Shown here in pieces: positions 43,859-52,790 of a stretch of DNA of 64,000 bases (positions within the stretch are counted from its first letter, which is position 1; every line of letters begins with the position of its first letter). Both the position numbers and the translations under genes were made by a program. Origin of the DNA: AP-15 sp963790875 (lineage in GTDB: Bacteria; Pseudomonadota; Alphaproteobacteria; ATCC43930; CGMCC-115725); NCBI GenBank assembly GCA_963790875.1, contig CAWBQT010000003.1, positions 496,001-560,000 on the forward strand, in the 5' to 3' direction. The notes under the pieces are model-generated. The model was not told the DNA's origin. It made no database searches and saw nothing but the letters and a program-made list of their open reading frames with translations.

Positions 43859-44896
43859 ATGAAGCTCGCAATCACCTTGAGGCTGTCGCCGACGACCGGC
43901 ATCGACATGGCAACCGTCTTGGAGGCAGAGCGGCTCGGCTTCGAGGCGGTGTGGTGCGGCGAGGCCTACGGCACCGACGCGGTGTCGCCCGCGGCCTGGG
44001 TGCTGGCGCGGACGACGCGGATCAAGGCCGGCACCAGCATCATGCAGATACCGGCGCGCAGCCCGGCCTGCGCGGCCATGACGGCGATGACCTTGCAGCT
44101 TCTTTCCGGCAACCGTTTCCTCTGCGGCATCGGCCCGTCCGGACCGCAGGTCATCGAAGGGTGGCACGGCGTGCCGTATGGCAAGCCTTTGGCGCGCACC
44201 CGCGAATACATCGCGATCATCCGGCAGATCCTCGAACGCCGGGCGCCGCTCGAATTCAGGGGCGAGCATTACCGTATCCCCTATGACGGGCCGGGCGCCT
44301 CCGGCCTCGGCAAGCCATTGCGGAGCATCATCCACGGCGACCCGAGCCTGAAGATCTACACAGCATCGATCGCGCCGGCCGGGCTGCGCACCGCCGGCGA
44401 GGTCGCCGACGGCACGCTGCCCTTTTTCATGTCGCCGGAGCAGGCCGAGGCGCTCGTCGGCCCGGTGCGGGAGGGGATCGCCAAGGCCGGGCATGGCAAG
44501 ACCCTCGCCGATTTCGACATGGCGCCTTATGTCAGGGTGGCGCTCGGCGACGACCTCGCCGCCTGCCGCGACACGATCCGGCCCAATTTCGCGCTCTATA
44601 TCGGCGGCATGGGCGCGCGCTCGCGGAATTTCTACAGCGATCTGGCAAAACGCATGGGCTACGAGGCGGCCGCGGCAAAGATCCAGGATCTTTATCTCGC
44701 CGGCCGGAGGCGCGAGGCCGAGGCGGCGGTGCCCGACAAATTGATCGACGAGACCTCGCTGATCGGTCCAAAGGAACGGATCCGCGACCGGCTGCAGACC
44801 TGGCGGGAATTGGCGCGCGACCACCGGATCGGCTCGCTGGTATTGGCCGGCGCCACGCCCGAGGCGATGCGCGTCGTCGCGGAGGTAGTGACGTGA
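43859..44896 (+). CDS. LLM-class F420/FMN-dependent oxidoreductase
   Basis: A 345-residue member of the luciferase-like family closer to methylenetetrahydromethanopterin-reductase-type (F420) enzymes: EAVWCGEAYGTDAVSPAAWV near residue 30, RIKAGTSIMQIPARSPACAA near 55-75 and LSGNRFLCGIGPSGPQVIEG near 85-105. LIGPKERIRDRLQTW near 300 is the typical C-terminal helix. Its stop codon is one base before the next start (44898), so it is coupled to the 2OG-Fe dioxygenase. Confidence 0.85.
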   Translation: MKLAITLRLSPTTGIDMATVLEAERLGFEAVWCGEAYGTDAVSPAAWVLARTTRIKAGTSIMQIPARSPACAAMTAMTLQLLSGNRFLCGIGPSGPQVIEGWHGVPYGKPLARTREYIAIIRQILERRAPLEFRGEHYRIPYDGPGASGLGKPLRSIIHGDPSLKIYTASIAPAGLRTAGEVADGTLPFFMSPEQAEALVGPVREGIAKAGHGKTLADFDMAPYVRVALGDDLAACRDTIRPNFALYIGGMGARSRNFYSDLAKRMGYEAAAAKIQDLYLAGRRREAEAAVPDKLIDETSLIGPKERIRDRLQTWRELARDHRIGSLVLAGATPEAMRVVAEVVT

Positions 44897-44897
44897 A

Positions 44898-45620
44898 ATG
44901 AGCCGGGAGCTTTCAGCGATTTCCCACGCCGTCGACGCGCGCGGCTTTGCCTTTGTCCAGGCGCCCGACATGGCGGCCTTGCTGGAACGGGCCGGGCTGC
45001 GCCATTGGCGATTTTTTGCCGCGAGCTGGAACGATCTCGGCGTCGACATGTACATGGCCGACGGCGGGCGCTACCGCCGGCGCCGCTTCGGCGTCTTTCG
45101 CGCGACGCCGGACGGCATCCTGCGCAAGCCGCACCAACCGCATTACCAGAGCCGCGACTACAATGCCTTGAACGGCGGCATCGAGCGCTGGTTCGAGCCG
45201 GTCACCGAGGCGGTCGCCGGCCATCCGGCAATGACCGCCATTCTCGGCACCTGCCATAGGCTGTTCGACCGGATGACGCCGGCCGAGGTGCGGCCGGCGG
45301 CCTGGCATGTCGAGATCCACCAGTTCCGCATCGAGGCGCGGCCGGGCGCGGCCGGACAGCCGACGCCGGAAGGCCTGCACCGTGACGGCGTCGACTGGGT
45401 GCTGGTGCTGATGATCCGGCGCGAAAACGTCGCGAGCGGCGAGACGACGATCTACGACTTGCGCAAACGCCCGCTCGGCAGCTTTACGCTGACGGCACCG
45501 CTCGATGCGGCCTGGGTCGACGACAGCCGCGTTTTTCACGGCGTCACCGCGGTGACGCCGCTCGATCCGCTGTTTGCGGCCTATCGCGACGTGCTGGTCG
45601 TGACCTTCCGGCGCGAATAA
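44898..45620 (+). CDS. 2OG-Fe dioxygenase family protein
   Basis: A 240-residue non-haem iron enzyme of the BsmA/IDO-like 2OG-Fe dioxygenase family. Iron ligands are His161 and Asp163 in GLHRDGVDWVLVLMI and His214 in SRVFHGVTAV; an Arg near 230 (AAYRDVLVVTF) would bind 2-oxoglutarate. Related enzymes hydroxylate free amino acids such as isoleucine. It starts one base after the upstream LLM gene ends, so the two form an operon; a ggaggtagtg inside that gene's end serves as the ribosome binding site. Confidence 0.85.
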   Translation: MSRELSAISHAVDARGFAFVQAPDMAALLERAGLRHWRFFAASWNDLGVDMYMADGGRYRRRRFGVFRATPDGILRKPHQPHYQSRDYNALNGGIERWFEPVTEAVAGHPAMTAILGTCHRLFDRMTPAEVRPAAWHVEIHQFRIEARPGAAGQPTPEGLHRDGVDWVLVLMIRRENVASGETTIYDLRKRPLGSFTLTAPLDAAWVDDSRVFHGVTAVTPLDPLFAAYRDVLVVTFRRE

Positions 45621-45762
45621 CCGGCCGGCACCGTCCCGGGCCGCGCAACAAGGGCGGCTCTTTTCTCGCTGCGGCCCCTGCTGCTACGATCTGCGCAAGA
45701 ATAAAAGTCTCCCCGGCCACGGCGGGCGGAGGCCGATGATCGACGCTCAGGGAGGGATTTCG

Positions 45763-47077
45763 ATGACGGCAGCCGAACTCGCGGTAACCGAGCTCTCCGA
45801 GAGCGAGCACAGCCGGCAAATGCGCCGGGCGGTGGTCGCGGCCACGGTCGGATCGGCGATCGACGGCTACGACTTCCTGCTTTACGTGCAGATGGCGCCG
45901 CTCGTCTTCCCGACCTTGTTCTTCCCGAAATCCGATCCGCTGGTCGGCACTTTGCAGGCCTTTGGCATCTACGCCGTCGGTTTTGTCGCCCGCCCGGTCG
46001 GGGCGGCGATCTTCGGCCATTTCGGCGACCGCATCGGGCGCAAGGCGACCTTGATCGTGACCCTGATGCTGATGGGGCTGTCGACCTTTTTCGTGGCCCT
46101 CGTTCCAAGCTATGCGGCGATCGGCATCTGGGGTGCGGTCATCCTGACGATATTACGCTTCATTCAGGGCGTCGGGCTCGGTGGCGAATGGGGCGGCGCG
46201 ACGTTGATCGCGATGGAATGGGCGCGGACCAACGCCCATCGCGGCTTCATCACTTCCTGGCCGCAGTGGGGCGGGCCGGCCGGGCTCTTCCTCGCGAACC
46301 TCGCCGTCCTGGGCTTCAGCGCCCTGTCCGGAGACCAGTTCCTGAACTGGGGCTGGCGCGTCCCGTTCTTCCTCAGCCTGATCCTGGTCGCGGTCGGGCT
46401 CTATATCCGGCTCAGCATTTTCGAAACCCCGGTTTTCGCTCGCCTGCTTGCCGAGAACCGCATCGAGCCGGCGCCGGTGGTCGAAGTGTTCAAGCGGCAG
46501 CCTAAGGAGATTATCCTGACCGCGCTGTGCCGGATGGCCGAGCAAGGGCCGTTCTACATCTACGCGTCGTTCGTCTTCACTTACGGGATCCGAGTTCGTC
46601 CACGCCTCGCGCGATTTCGTGCTGACGGCAATTCTCGCCGCCGCACTCCTGTCGCTGGTGACGACCCCGCTGGCCGGACACATGTCGGATCGGATCGGCC
46701 GCAAGCGCTGGTATCTGATCGGCGCGGTCGCCACCGGCGTGGTCGGCTTCGTCTATTTCGCGATGATGAACACGGCGCTTCCCGTCCTGATTTTTCTCGC
46801 GATCGTGCTGTCTTTCGTCCCGCACGACATGATGTGGGGGTCGCAGGCGGCGCTGATCTCGGAATGCTTCAGTGCCCGATTGCGCTACAGCGGCGCTTCG
46901 ATCGGCTTTCATCTTTCCTCGATCATTGCCGGCGGTCCGGCGCCGCTGATCGCGACGGCGCTGTTCGTCGCCTTCGGCTCGGGCTATGTGATCGCGGTCT
47001 ACATCCTGTTCTGCGCGGCGGTCAGCATCGCCGCCACGGCCTTCCTGCCGGACTACACGAACCGCGACATCTCATAG
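45763..47077 (+). pseudogene. MFS transporter (metabolite:H+ symporter type) with one frameshift
   Basis: Starts at ATG 45763 after ggaggg. The first frame encodes six or seven helices of an MHS-type carrier: VGSAIDGYDFLLYVQMAPLV, RPVGAAIFGHFGDRIGRKAT (the GxLaDrxGRR loop) and FIQGVGLGGEWGGATLIAME. Near 46585-46592 a base is missing (gggatccgag where gggatctccgag-like is expected), and the rest, SEFVHASRDFVLTAILAAAL through MSDRIGRKRWYLIGAVATGV to the stop, is in another frame. Restored length is about 438 residues. It would import an organic acid or osmolyte with protons. The single indel may be a consensus error. Confidence 0.8.
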
Positions 47078-47164
47078 GAATTCGCCCATCGCCCCGGTTT
47101 GTGGCAGCGGCCGATTGTGTCGCCCGCTCCGCAGCGACCCGCAACCGTCGGAAAGGAAACACCT

Positions 47165-47887
47165 ATGCTCGACCTTCACTTCTGGCCGACCCCCAACGGC
47201 AAGAAAGTCACGATCCTGCTCGAAGAGCTCGGCCTCAAATACAACCTCGTGCCGTGCAACATCGGGCGCGGCGATCAGTTCAAGCCCGAATTCCTCAGGA
47301 TCAACCCGAACCACCGCATGCCGGTATTGGTCGATCACGACCCGAAAGGCGGCGGCGCGCCGATCAGCATCTTCGAGTCGGGCGCCATCATGATGTATCT
47401 CGCCGAGAAGGAAGGACGCTTCTACCCGCAGGATGTGCGCGGCAAATATGAGGTCGCGCAATGGGTGATCTGGCAGATGGCCAATCAGGGCCCGAAGCTC
47501 GGCGAATGCGGCCATTTCCGCCGCGCCGGTCCGGAGGCCGGCGATTTGGCCTATCCGGTCCGCCGCTTTACCGACGAGGCGAACCGGCTTTACGGGGTCA
47601 TGAACAACCGCCTCTACGACCGCAAATACCTCGCCGGCGACGAATACACGATCGCCGACATGATCTCCTATCCGTGGAGCGTCAACTGGCAGGCCCAGGG
47701 CCAGGACATCAACGAGTTCAAGTATTTCAAGCGCTGGTACGAGGAGGTCGGCGACCGGCCGGCGGTCAAGCGCGGCATGGACACCGGCAACGACCTGCGC
47801 GTCGATCCGGCGACCCTGACCGCCGAGGAGCGCGAGCGGATGCGCAGGATCATGTACAACCAGCGCGCGATCCCGGCCCCGGCGTAA
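47165..47887 (+). CDS. Glutathione S-transferase, YfcG-like
   Basis: A 240-residue cytosolic GST. The thioredoxin-fold domain has LHFWPTPNGKKVTILLEELG near residues 4-23 and the gamma-Glu-binding SNAIL-like block FESGAIMMYLAEK near 76; the helical domain has YLAGDEYTIADMISYPW near 158 with the N-capping Ser/Thr-Asp. Length and the PNGKKV start match disulfide-bond oxidoreductases YfcG/YghU. It may conjugate or reduce electrophiles. A palindromic repeat follows 19 bp after its stop. Confidence 0.9.
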   Translation: MLDLHFWPTPNGKKVTILLEELGLKYNLVPCNIGRGDQFKPEFLRINPNHRMPVLVDHDPKGGGAPISIFESGAIMMYLAEKEGRFYPQDVRGKYEVAQWVIWQMANQGPKLGECGHFRRAGPEAGDLAYPVRRFTDEANRLYGVMNNRLYDRKYLAGDEYTIADMISYPWSVNWQAQGQDINEFKYFKRWYEEVGDRPAVKRGMDTGNDLRVDPATLTAEERERMRRIMYNQRAIPAPA

Positions 47888-47906
47888 GGATCGGCGGCAG
47901 GTCGTT

Positions 47907-47989
47907 GCCCCTCACCCCCCCGCTATCGCGGGTCCCTTTCTCTCCCCGCAAGCGACGCCGCAAGCGGGGAGAGGGTTGGGGTGAGGGGC
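47907..47989. repeat. Dispersed palindromic repeat, family A copy 1
   Basis: Begins gcccctcac, contains the small hairpin cgctatcgcg and the ctctccccgc / gcggggagag arms, and ends ttggggtgaggggc. It lies between convergent genes and probably folds as a bidirectional terminator. Confidence 0.8.
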
Positions 47990-48007
47990 GAAACCTGTTG
48001 CTGGCGG

Positions 48008-49171
48008 CTACCTGGGGGCGAGCTTCGTCTCGGCGAGGCGGGCAAAGAGACTGGCGCCGAACGGCAGCGCGGCGTCGTTGAAATCATAGCCGGGGTTGTG
48101 CACTTCGCCGGCGCCGTCGCCATTGCCGATTCGGATATAGGCGCCCGGCCGCTTTTCGAGCATGTAGGAAAAATCCTCGGACGCCATGGCGAGGCCGCCG
48201 TCGCGGTCGACATTGTCGGCGCCGACGAGTTCGGCCGCGACGTCGGCGATGAAGCGGGCCTCGTCGGCGTCGTTGACGAGCGCCGGAAAGAGGACGCGGA
48301 AATCGAGCTCGGCCGTGGCGCCGAATCCAGCGGCGACGCTGGTCGCGATCCGCCGCATGTTCTTTTCGATCGTCATCATCGTTTCGCTGTTGAAGCAGCG
48401 CGCCGTGCCGCGCAGCACCGCCTGTTCCGGGATCACATTGTAGGCGGCGCCGGCGTGGATCTGCGTGACGCTGACGACGGCGGTGTCGATCGGCCGGACG
48501 TTGCGCGACACGATCGTCTGCAGGGCGATCGCGATATGGCTGGCGGTCAGCACCGGATCGATGCCCGATTCGGGACGCGCGCCATGCGCACCGCGGCCGG
48601 TCACGGCGATGTCGAAATAGGCGCCGCCGGCCATCATCGGGCCGGTGCGAATCTGGAATTTGCCGATCGCGAGCCCCGGCCGGTTGTGCATGCCGAAGAT
48701 CGCATCGCACGAAAATCGGTCGAAGAGCCCGTCGGCAACCATCGCGGCACCGCCGCCGAGCCCCTCTTCGGCAGGCTGGAAGATCAGATGCACGGTGCCG
48801 TCGAAATTGCGCGTCTCGGCGAGGTAGCGTGCGGCGCCGAGCAACATCGTCGTGTGCCCGTCATGGCCGCAAGCGTGCATGCGGCCCTCGTGCCGCGAAC
48901 GGTAGGGGAGGTTCGTGGCCTCGACGATCGGCAGGCAGTCCATATCGGCTCTGAGCCCGATCGAGCGACCCGAGGCACCGCTCTTCAGACGGCCGACGAC
49001 GCCTGTCTTGCCGATGCCGCGAAACACCTCGAAGCCCCACGTCGCGAGCTTCTCTGCAACGAGATCGGAAGTGCGCTGTTCTTCGAAACCGAGCTCGGGA
49101 TGGGCATGGATATCACGCCGCCATGCGGTCAACTCTTCGTGAAACTCGGCGATCCTTGGAATGACCGGCAT
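48008..49171 (-). CDS. M20 family amidohydrolase (hippurate-hydrolase-like)
   Basis: A 387-residue zinc peptidase-fold amidohydrolase. MHACGHDGHTTMLLGAAR near residue 97 supplies metal-binding Cys and His, QPAEEGLGGGAAMV near 130 the catalytic Glu and metal Glu, and SEDFSYMLEKRPG near 345 the last ligand. AHPELGFEEQRT near 23 is also typical. Members cleave N-acyl amino acids such as hippurate or N-acetyl-diaminopimelate. ATG 49171 follows ggaggg. Divergent from the CoA-transferase gene. Confidence 0.9.
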   Translation of the reverse strand: MPVIPRIAEFHEELTAWRRDIHAHPELGFEEQRTSDLVAEKLATWGFEVFRGIGKTGVVGRLKSGASGRSIGLRADMDCLPIVEATNLPYRSRHEGRMHACGHDGHTTMLLGAARYLAETRNFDGTVHLIFQPAEEGLGGGAAMVADGLFDRFSCDAIFGMHNRPGLAIGKFQIRTGPMMAGGAYFDIAVTGRGAHGARPESGIDPVLTASHIAIALQTIVSRNVRPIDTAVVSVTQIHAGAAYNVIPEQAVLRGTARCFNSETMMTIEKNMRRIATSVAAGFGATAELDFRVLFPALVNDADEARFIADVAAELVGADNVDRDGGLAMASEDFSYMLEKRPGAYIRIGNGDGAGEVHNPGYDFNDAALPFGASLFARLAETKLAPR

Positions 49172-49275
49172 GGCACCCTCCCTCCTGGCTGACGGGGCGG
49201 TCTCGGCAATCGCTCGCACCGGGCGGCGAACGCGCTATAGTAGCCTCCAACCTGAGGCGGGAGGAGTGACGAGCG

Positions 49276-50508
49276 ATGGCAACGATTGCCGGTGTGGAAC
49301 TGGATTGCCTGCAAGGTGTGCGGATCGTCGATTTCACCCAGTTCGAGGCGGGGCCGTCCTGCACCGAGGCGCTCGCCTGGCTCGGCGCCGAGGTCGTCAA
49401 GGTCGAGAACCCGACGGTGGGCGACCCCGGCCGGCGGCTGCGGCCCGGCAAGCCCGACGACGACCCCTGGTATTTCCACCAGTTCAACGCCAACAAGAAG
49501 TCGCTGACCCTGAACCTCAAATCGCCGCGCGGCCTCGAGATCGTCAAGGGGCTGCTGCAAAAGGCCGACGTTACGGTCGAGAACATGGCCCCCGGGACGA
49601 TCGAACGGCTGGGCCTCGGCTACAACGTCGTCAAGGCGCTGAACCCCGGCATCGTCTACTGCCAGGTCAAGGGCTTCGGCGAGGGCAGCCCGTACGAGAA
49701 GAATCTCGCCTTCGACATGATCGCGCAGGCGGCCGGCGGCCCGATCAGCGTAACCGGTGACCCCGATCGGCCGCCGGTCAAACCGGGGCCGTCATTCGGC
49801 GACACCGGAACCGGCATGCTGATGGCGGTCAGCATCCTGGCGGCATTGCGGCAGCGCGATCGGACCGGGAAAGGCAGGCGCCTCCAAATCGCGATGCAGG
49901 ACGCGATGGTACACTATATGCGGGTACCGTTCTCGCGCACCCAGCTTTCCGGCAAGGCGCAGATCCGCGGCGGCAGCAGCCGGTCGAGCGCCCTCCTGGC
50001 GCCGTCGGCGCTCTACCCGTGCAAGCCCGGCGGGCCGAACGACTACGTCTACGTCTTCACGAGCCGCGCCAACCCCGAACATTGGACGCGGCTTCTCAAA
50101 GTGATCGGCCGGGAGGACCTGCTCGGCGACCCGCGCTACGACACCGGCCCGGCGCGCGGCGAGCGTGCCGCCGAGGTCGACGAGATCATCGCCCAATGGA
50201 CGCGCCAGCACACCAAGCAGGAGGCGATGCAGGTCATCGGCGCTGCCGGCGTGCCGGCCGGCGCCGTCTACGACACGATCGAGCTGTTGAACGACCCGTC
50301 GCTCGCCGAGCGCGGCATCATCCAGGAGGTCGAGCACCCGACGACCGGCCAGTACAAGATGCCGGCCTGGCCGGTGCGCTTCGACGGCGCCCCGGCCAAG
50401 GTCAAGCCGTCGCCGTTGCTCGGCCAGCACAATGCCGAAGTCCTCGGCCAATGGCTCGGCATCGGCGCGGCCGAAGTCGAGGCACTGAAGGCCGAAGGCG
50501 TCATCTGA
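49276..50508 (+). CDS. CaiB/BaiF family III CoA-transferase, paralogue 1
   Basis: A 410-residue class III CoA-transferase. RIVDFTQFEAGPSCTEALAW near 16-35, NPTVGDPGRR, FHQFNANKKSLTLNLKSPRG near 75-94 and SFGDTGTGMLMA near 175 are family blocks; the catalytic Asp is Asp147 in AFDMIAQAAGG. It moves CoA between carboxylic acids. The start follows ggaggag. A close paralogue lies at 62065-63264, and both have a composite palindromic repeat downstream. An HMG-CoA-lyase-like gene is convergent, suggesting use in branched acyl-CoA breakdown. Confidence 0.9.
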   Translation: MATIAGVELDCLQGVRIVDFTQFEAGPSCTEALAWLGAEVVKVENPTVGDPGRRLRPGKPDDDPWYFHQFNANKKSLTLNLKSPRGLEIVKGLLQKADVTVENMAPGTIERLGLGYNVVKALNPGIVYCQVKGFGEGSPYEKNLAFDMIAQAAGGPISVTGDPDRPPVKPGPSFGDTGTGMLMAVSILAALRQRDRTGKGRRLQIAMQDAMVHYMRVPFSRTQLSGKAQIRGGSSRSSALLAPSALYPCKPGGPNDYVYVFTSRANPEHWTRLLKVIGREDLLGDPRYDTGPARGERAAEVDEIIAQWTRQHTKQEAMQVIGAAGVPAGAVYDTIELLNDPSLAERGIIQEVEHPTTGQYKMPAWPVRFDGAPAKVKPSPLLGQHNAEVLGQWLGIGAAEVEALKAEGVI

Positions 50509-50515
50509 GCCGACT

Positions 50516-50638
50516 GCCCTCCACCCCAGCCCTCTCTCCGCTTGCGGGGAGCCCCTCTCGGCGCACGCGTGCGTGCGCCTGTCGGGTGGCGCATAAGAGA
50601 TGCGCCAGGGGACCCGCGATAGCGGGAGGGTGAGGGGT
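50516..50638. repeat. Dispersed palindromic repeat, family A copy 2 (composite)
   Basis: A family A repeat interrupted between its arms by a second palindromic segment (ctctcggcgcac through gcgcctgtcgggtggcgc). The same composite occurs at 63292-63413 in inverted orientation. It lies between the convergent CoA-transferase and lyase genes. Confidence 0.8.
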
Positions 50639-50663
50639 AGCGCCGGCTCTTCCGTTCGAACCC

Positions 50664-51627
50664 TCAGGCGGCGGCTTGGCGGCGGAACGCGTCGAGACTG
50701 CCGGCATGGATCAATTCGCCCGGCAGCTGGTGCCCGACGATGTCCTCGGCTATACGGCCGACCTCGATCAGCGCATCGAGATCGACGCCGGTGTCGATCC
50801 CGGTCTCTTCGCAGAGCAGCACCAGTTCCTCGGTGCAGATATTGCCGGCCGCCTTCGGCTGCCCGGCGAACGGGCAGCCGCCAAGCCCGCCGACCGTCGA
50901 GTCGAATTGCGTGACGCCCATCTTGAGCCCGGCATAGGCGTTGGCGACGGCGAGCCCGCGCGTATCGTGCAGGTGCAGCGCGATCGGCATGTCGGGCCAA
51001 CGGCTCTTTACCTCGCCGAGCAGGCGCTCGATCCGCAGCGGCGTCGCCCAGCCCATCGTGTCGGCGAGCGAGAAATACTTGATCTCGGCCCCGGCCTCTT
51101 CGGCTATGGCAAGCCCGTCCTCCAAGGTCGAGACGACCTGCGCCGGTGCGATGTCGCCCTGGTAGTTGCAGCCGAATGCCGCCATGACGCCGATGCGCGG
51201 CACCTCGACGCCGTTCTTCGAGATGGAGGGCCGTCTGCTTCTTCATCGCCTCGACATTTTCGGCGTGACTGCGGTGCAGGTTCTTTTGTGTGAACGCCTC
51301 CGACGCGGTCAGCGAGATCGCCCCCGAGATCGTCAGCTTGTTGCGGAAGACGAGAGCGCGGTTGAGCCCGGCCGCGTTGAACCACAGCGCTGTGTAGTGG
51401 ACGCCTTCCTTCGGGGTGAAGCCGGCGACGACGTCCTCCGCGTCGGCCCAGCCCGGCACGATGCGCGGGCTGACGAACGACGCCGCCTGGATATGGCGCA
51501 GCCCGGTCTCGCCGAGCGCCTCGATCAGCTTGACCTTGTCGGCGGTCGGGATCGGGCCGGGTTCGATCTGGAACCCCTCGCGCGGGCCCTCCTCATGAAT
51601 CTCCACATGCGTCGGCAGATCGCTCAT
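50664..51627 (-). pseudogene. HMG-CoA lyase-like aldolase with one frameshift
   Basis: Starts at ATG 51627 and reads VEIHEEGPREGFQIEPGPIP, KVKLIEALGETGLRHIQAAS and FVSPRIVPGWADAEDVV, the N-terminal half of the HMGL-like TIM barrel (metal Asp/Glu region). Near 51213-51220 an extra G shifts the frame; the remainder, PRIGVMAAFGCNYQGDIAPA, SLADTMGWATPLRIERLLGE, LHLHDTRGLAVANAYAGL and VGGLGGCPFAGQPKAAGNIC, is in the next frame. The HxH metal motif and the GCPFA catalytic-loop Cys are present. Restored it would be about 320 residues and cleave hydroxymethylglutaryl-CoA or a related acyl-CoA. Possibly a read error. Confidence 0.8.
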
Positions 51628-51711
51628 GGTCATGTTCCTCGTTCTTCCGGCACCGCATCAAGCCCGCAAACTTGCCGCCGGTCCAGTCCGGTGCGATCCG
51701 GGCGGCCCGAT

Positions 51712-51792
51712 GCCCCTCACCCTCCCGCTATCGCGGGTCCCTCCCTCTCCCCGCTCGCGGCCGCTCGCGGGGAGAGGACTGGGGTGAGGGGC
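51712..51792. repeat. Dispersed palindromic repeat, family A copy 3
   Basis: Simple family A copy with cccgctatcgcgggtccctc near its left end and the ccccgc/gcgggg arms around a ctcgcggccg loop, ending actggggtgaggggcc. It lies in the gap between the divergent lyase and PadR genes, so here it cannot serve as a terminator for a neighbouring 3' end. Confidence 0.8.
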
Positions 51793-51866
51793 CCCAGGCT
51801 CTCGGCTGGATTCGCGGCCGGCGGGTTGGCGATTTCCGGACACGGGGCTTGCGATATGATCGCCGC

Positions 51867-51896
51867 TGACGTATATCCGTGCACGGATATACGTCA
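51867..51896. promoter_or_regulatory. Perfect 30-bp palindrome upstream of the PadR gene
   Basis: Half-site tgacgtatatccgtg is followed without spacer by its exact reverse complement, cacggatatacgtca, ending 10 bp before ATG 51907. Such a long perfect palindrome overlapping the likely promoter or start region strongly suggests the PadR operator and autorepression. Confidence 0.85.
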
Positions 51897-51906
51897 ATGT
51901 GAGCAG

Positions 51907-52599
51907 ATGCCGACACTCGGGCACCCCTCCAATCCGCTGGCGCTGGCGGTGCTGGCGCTGCTGTTCGAGCGGCCGATGCATCCCTACGAGATGGCAGCCA
52001 CGCTGAAGCAGCGGAACAAGGGGGAGAGCATCAAAATCCGCTATGGTTCGCTCTACACCGTCATCGAACTGCTGCTGAAGCGCGGCCTGATCGCGGCGAA
52101 GGAAACCTCGCGCGAAGGCCGCCGACCGGAGCGCACGGTCTATGTCCTGACGCCGCCCGGCAACGACGAACTCTTTAGCTGGATGCAGGACCTGCTGCGC
52201 GACCCGGTCAACGACTACACGCAATTCGAGGCGGGGCTTAGCCTGTTGCCGGTGCTGCCCCCCGAAGATGCCGTGATGCTGCTGCGGCAGCGTGCGCTGT
52301 CGTTGTCCGCCGCTGCGGCCCGGCTCGAGGCGCAGCTGACCTTACTCGCCCAGCAGGAGGTACCGGTCGCCGCCGAGGAGTTGCCGCCGGTCCTGGTCGG
52401 CAAGAAGTTTCCGGCCTTGTTCGTCGTCGAGAGCGAATTCAAGCTTTCCGTGATCAAGGCCGAGCACGCCTTTGTCGTCGAACTCGTCCGCCGGATCACC
52501 GAGGAAGGCTGGGGTCCGCTCGATTTGTGGCGCGAGCTGCAGACCGCTTGCGCCCGCCAGCATGAAGCCGGCGCCGCCGCGCAGGAGGGTGCCATGTAA
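51907..52599 (+). CDS. PadR family transcriptional regulator
   Basis: A 230-residue regulator. The winged helix-turn-helix occupies about residues 10-90: LALAVLALLFERPMHPYEMA, KIRYGSLYTVIELLLKRGLI and TSREGRRPERTVYVLTPPG, all typical of PadR. The C-terminal part is helical with long Leu-rich segments, as in the PadR subgroup with a dimerising C-terminal domain. PadR proteins often respond to phenolic acids or drugs. The gene has a perfect 30-bp palindrome just upstream. Its nearest downstream gene is the FAD monooxygenase (191 bp), a plausible target. Confidence 0.9.
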   Translation: MPTLGHPSNPLALAVLALLFERPMHPYEMAATLKQRNKGESIKIRYGSLYTVIELLLKRGLIAAKETSREGRRPERTVYVLTPPGNDELFSWMQDLLRDPVNDYTQFEAGLSLLPVLPPEDAVMLLRQRALSLSAAAARLEAQLTLLAQQEVPVAAEELPPVLVGKKFPALFVVESEFKLSVIKAEHAFVVELVRRITEEGWGPLDLWRELQTACARQHEAGAAAQEGAM

Positions 52600-52790
52600 C
52601 CGCCGCGCAGCAAAGCGAGCGCCCCGACGACGCTGGCACATCGCCGGGGCTCGAACCCGACAACCAAACGCGCGGAGCGCATTGGCTTCAGGCACGCAGC
52701 GGCAACCTAGCAGCAATCGCTCCGCGGGAACAGCGCGCCCCGATCACCGCGATCGGAGCAACACATCCTGTTGCGTCAATGGAGCGGAAA

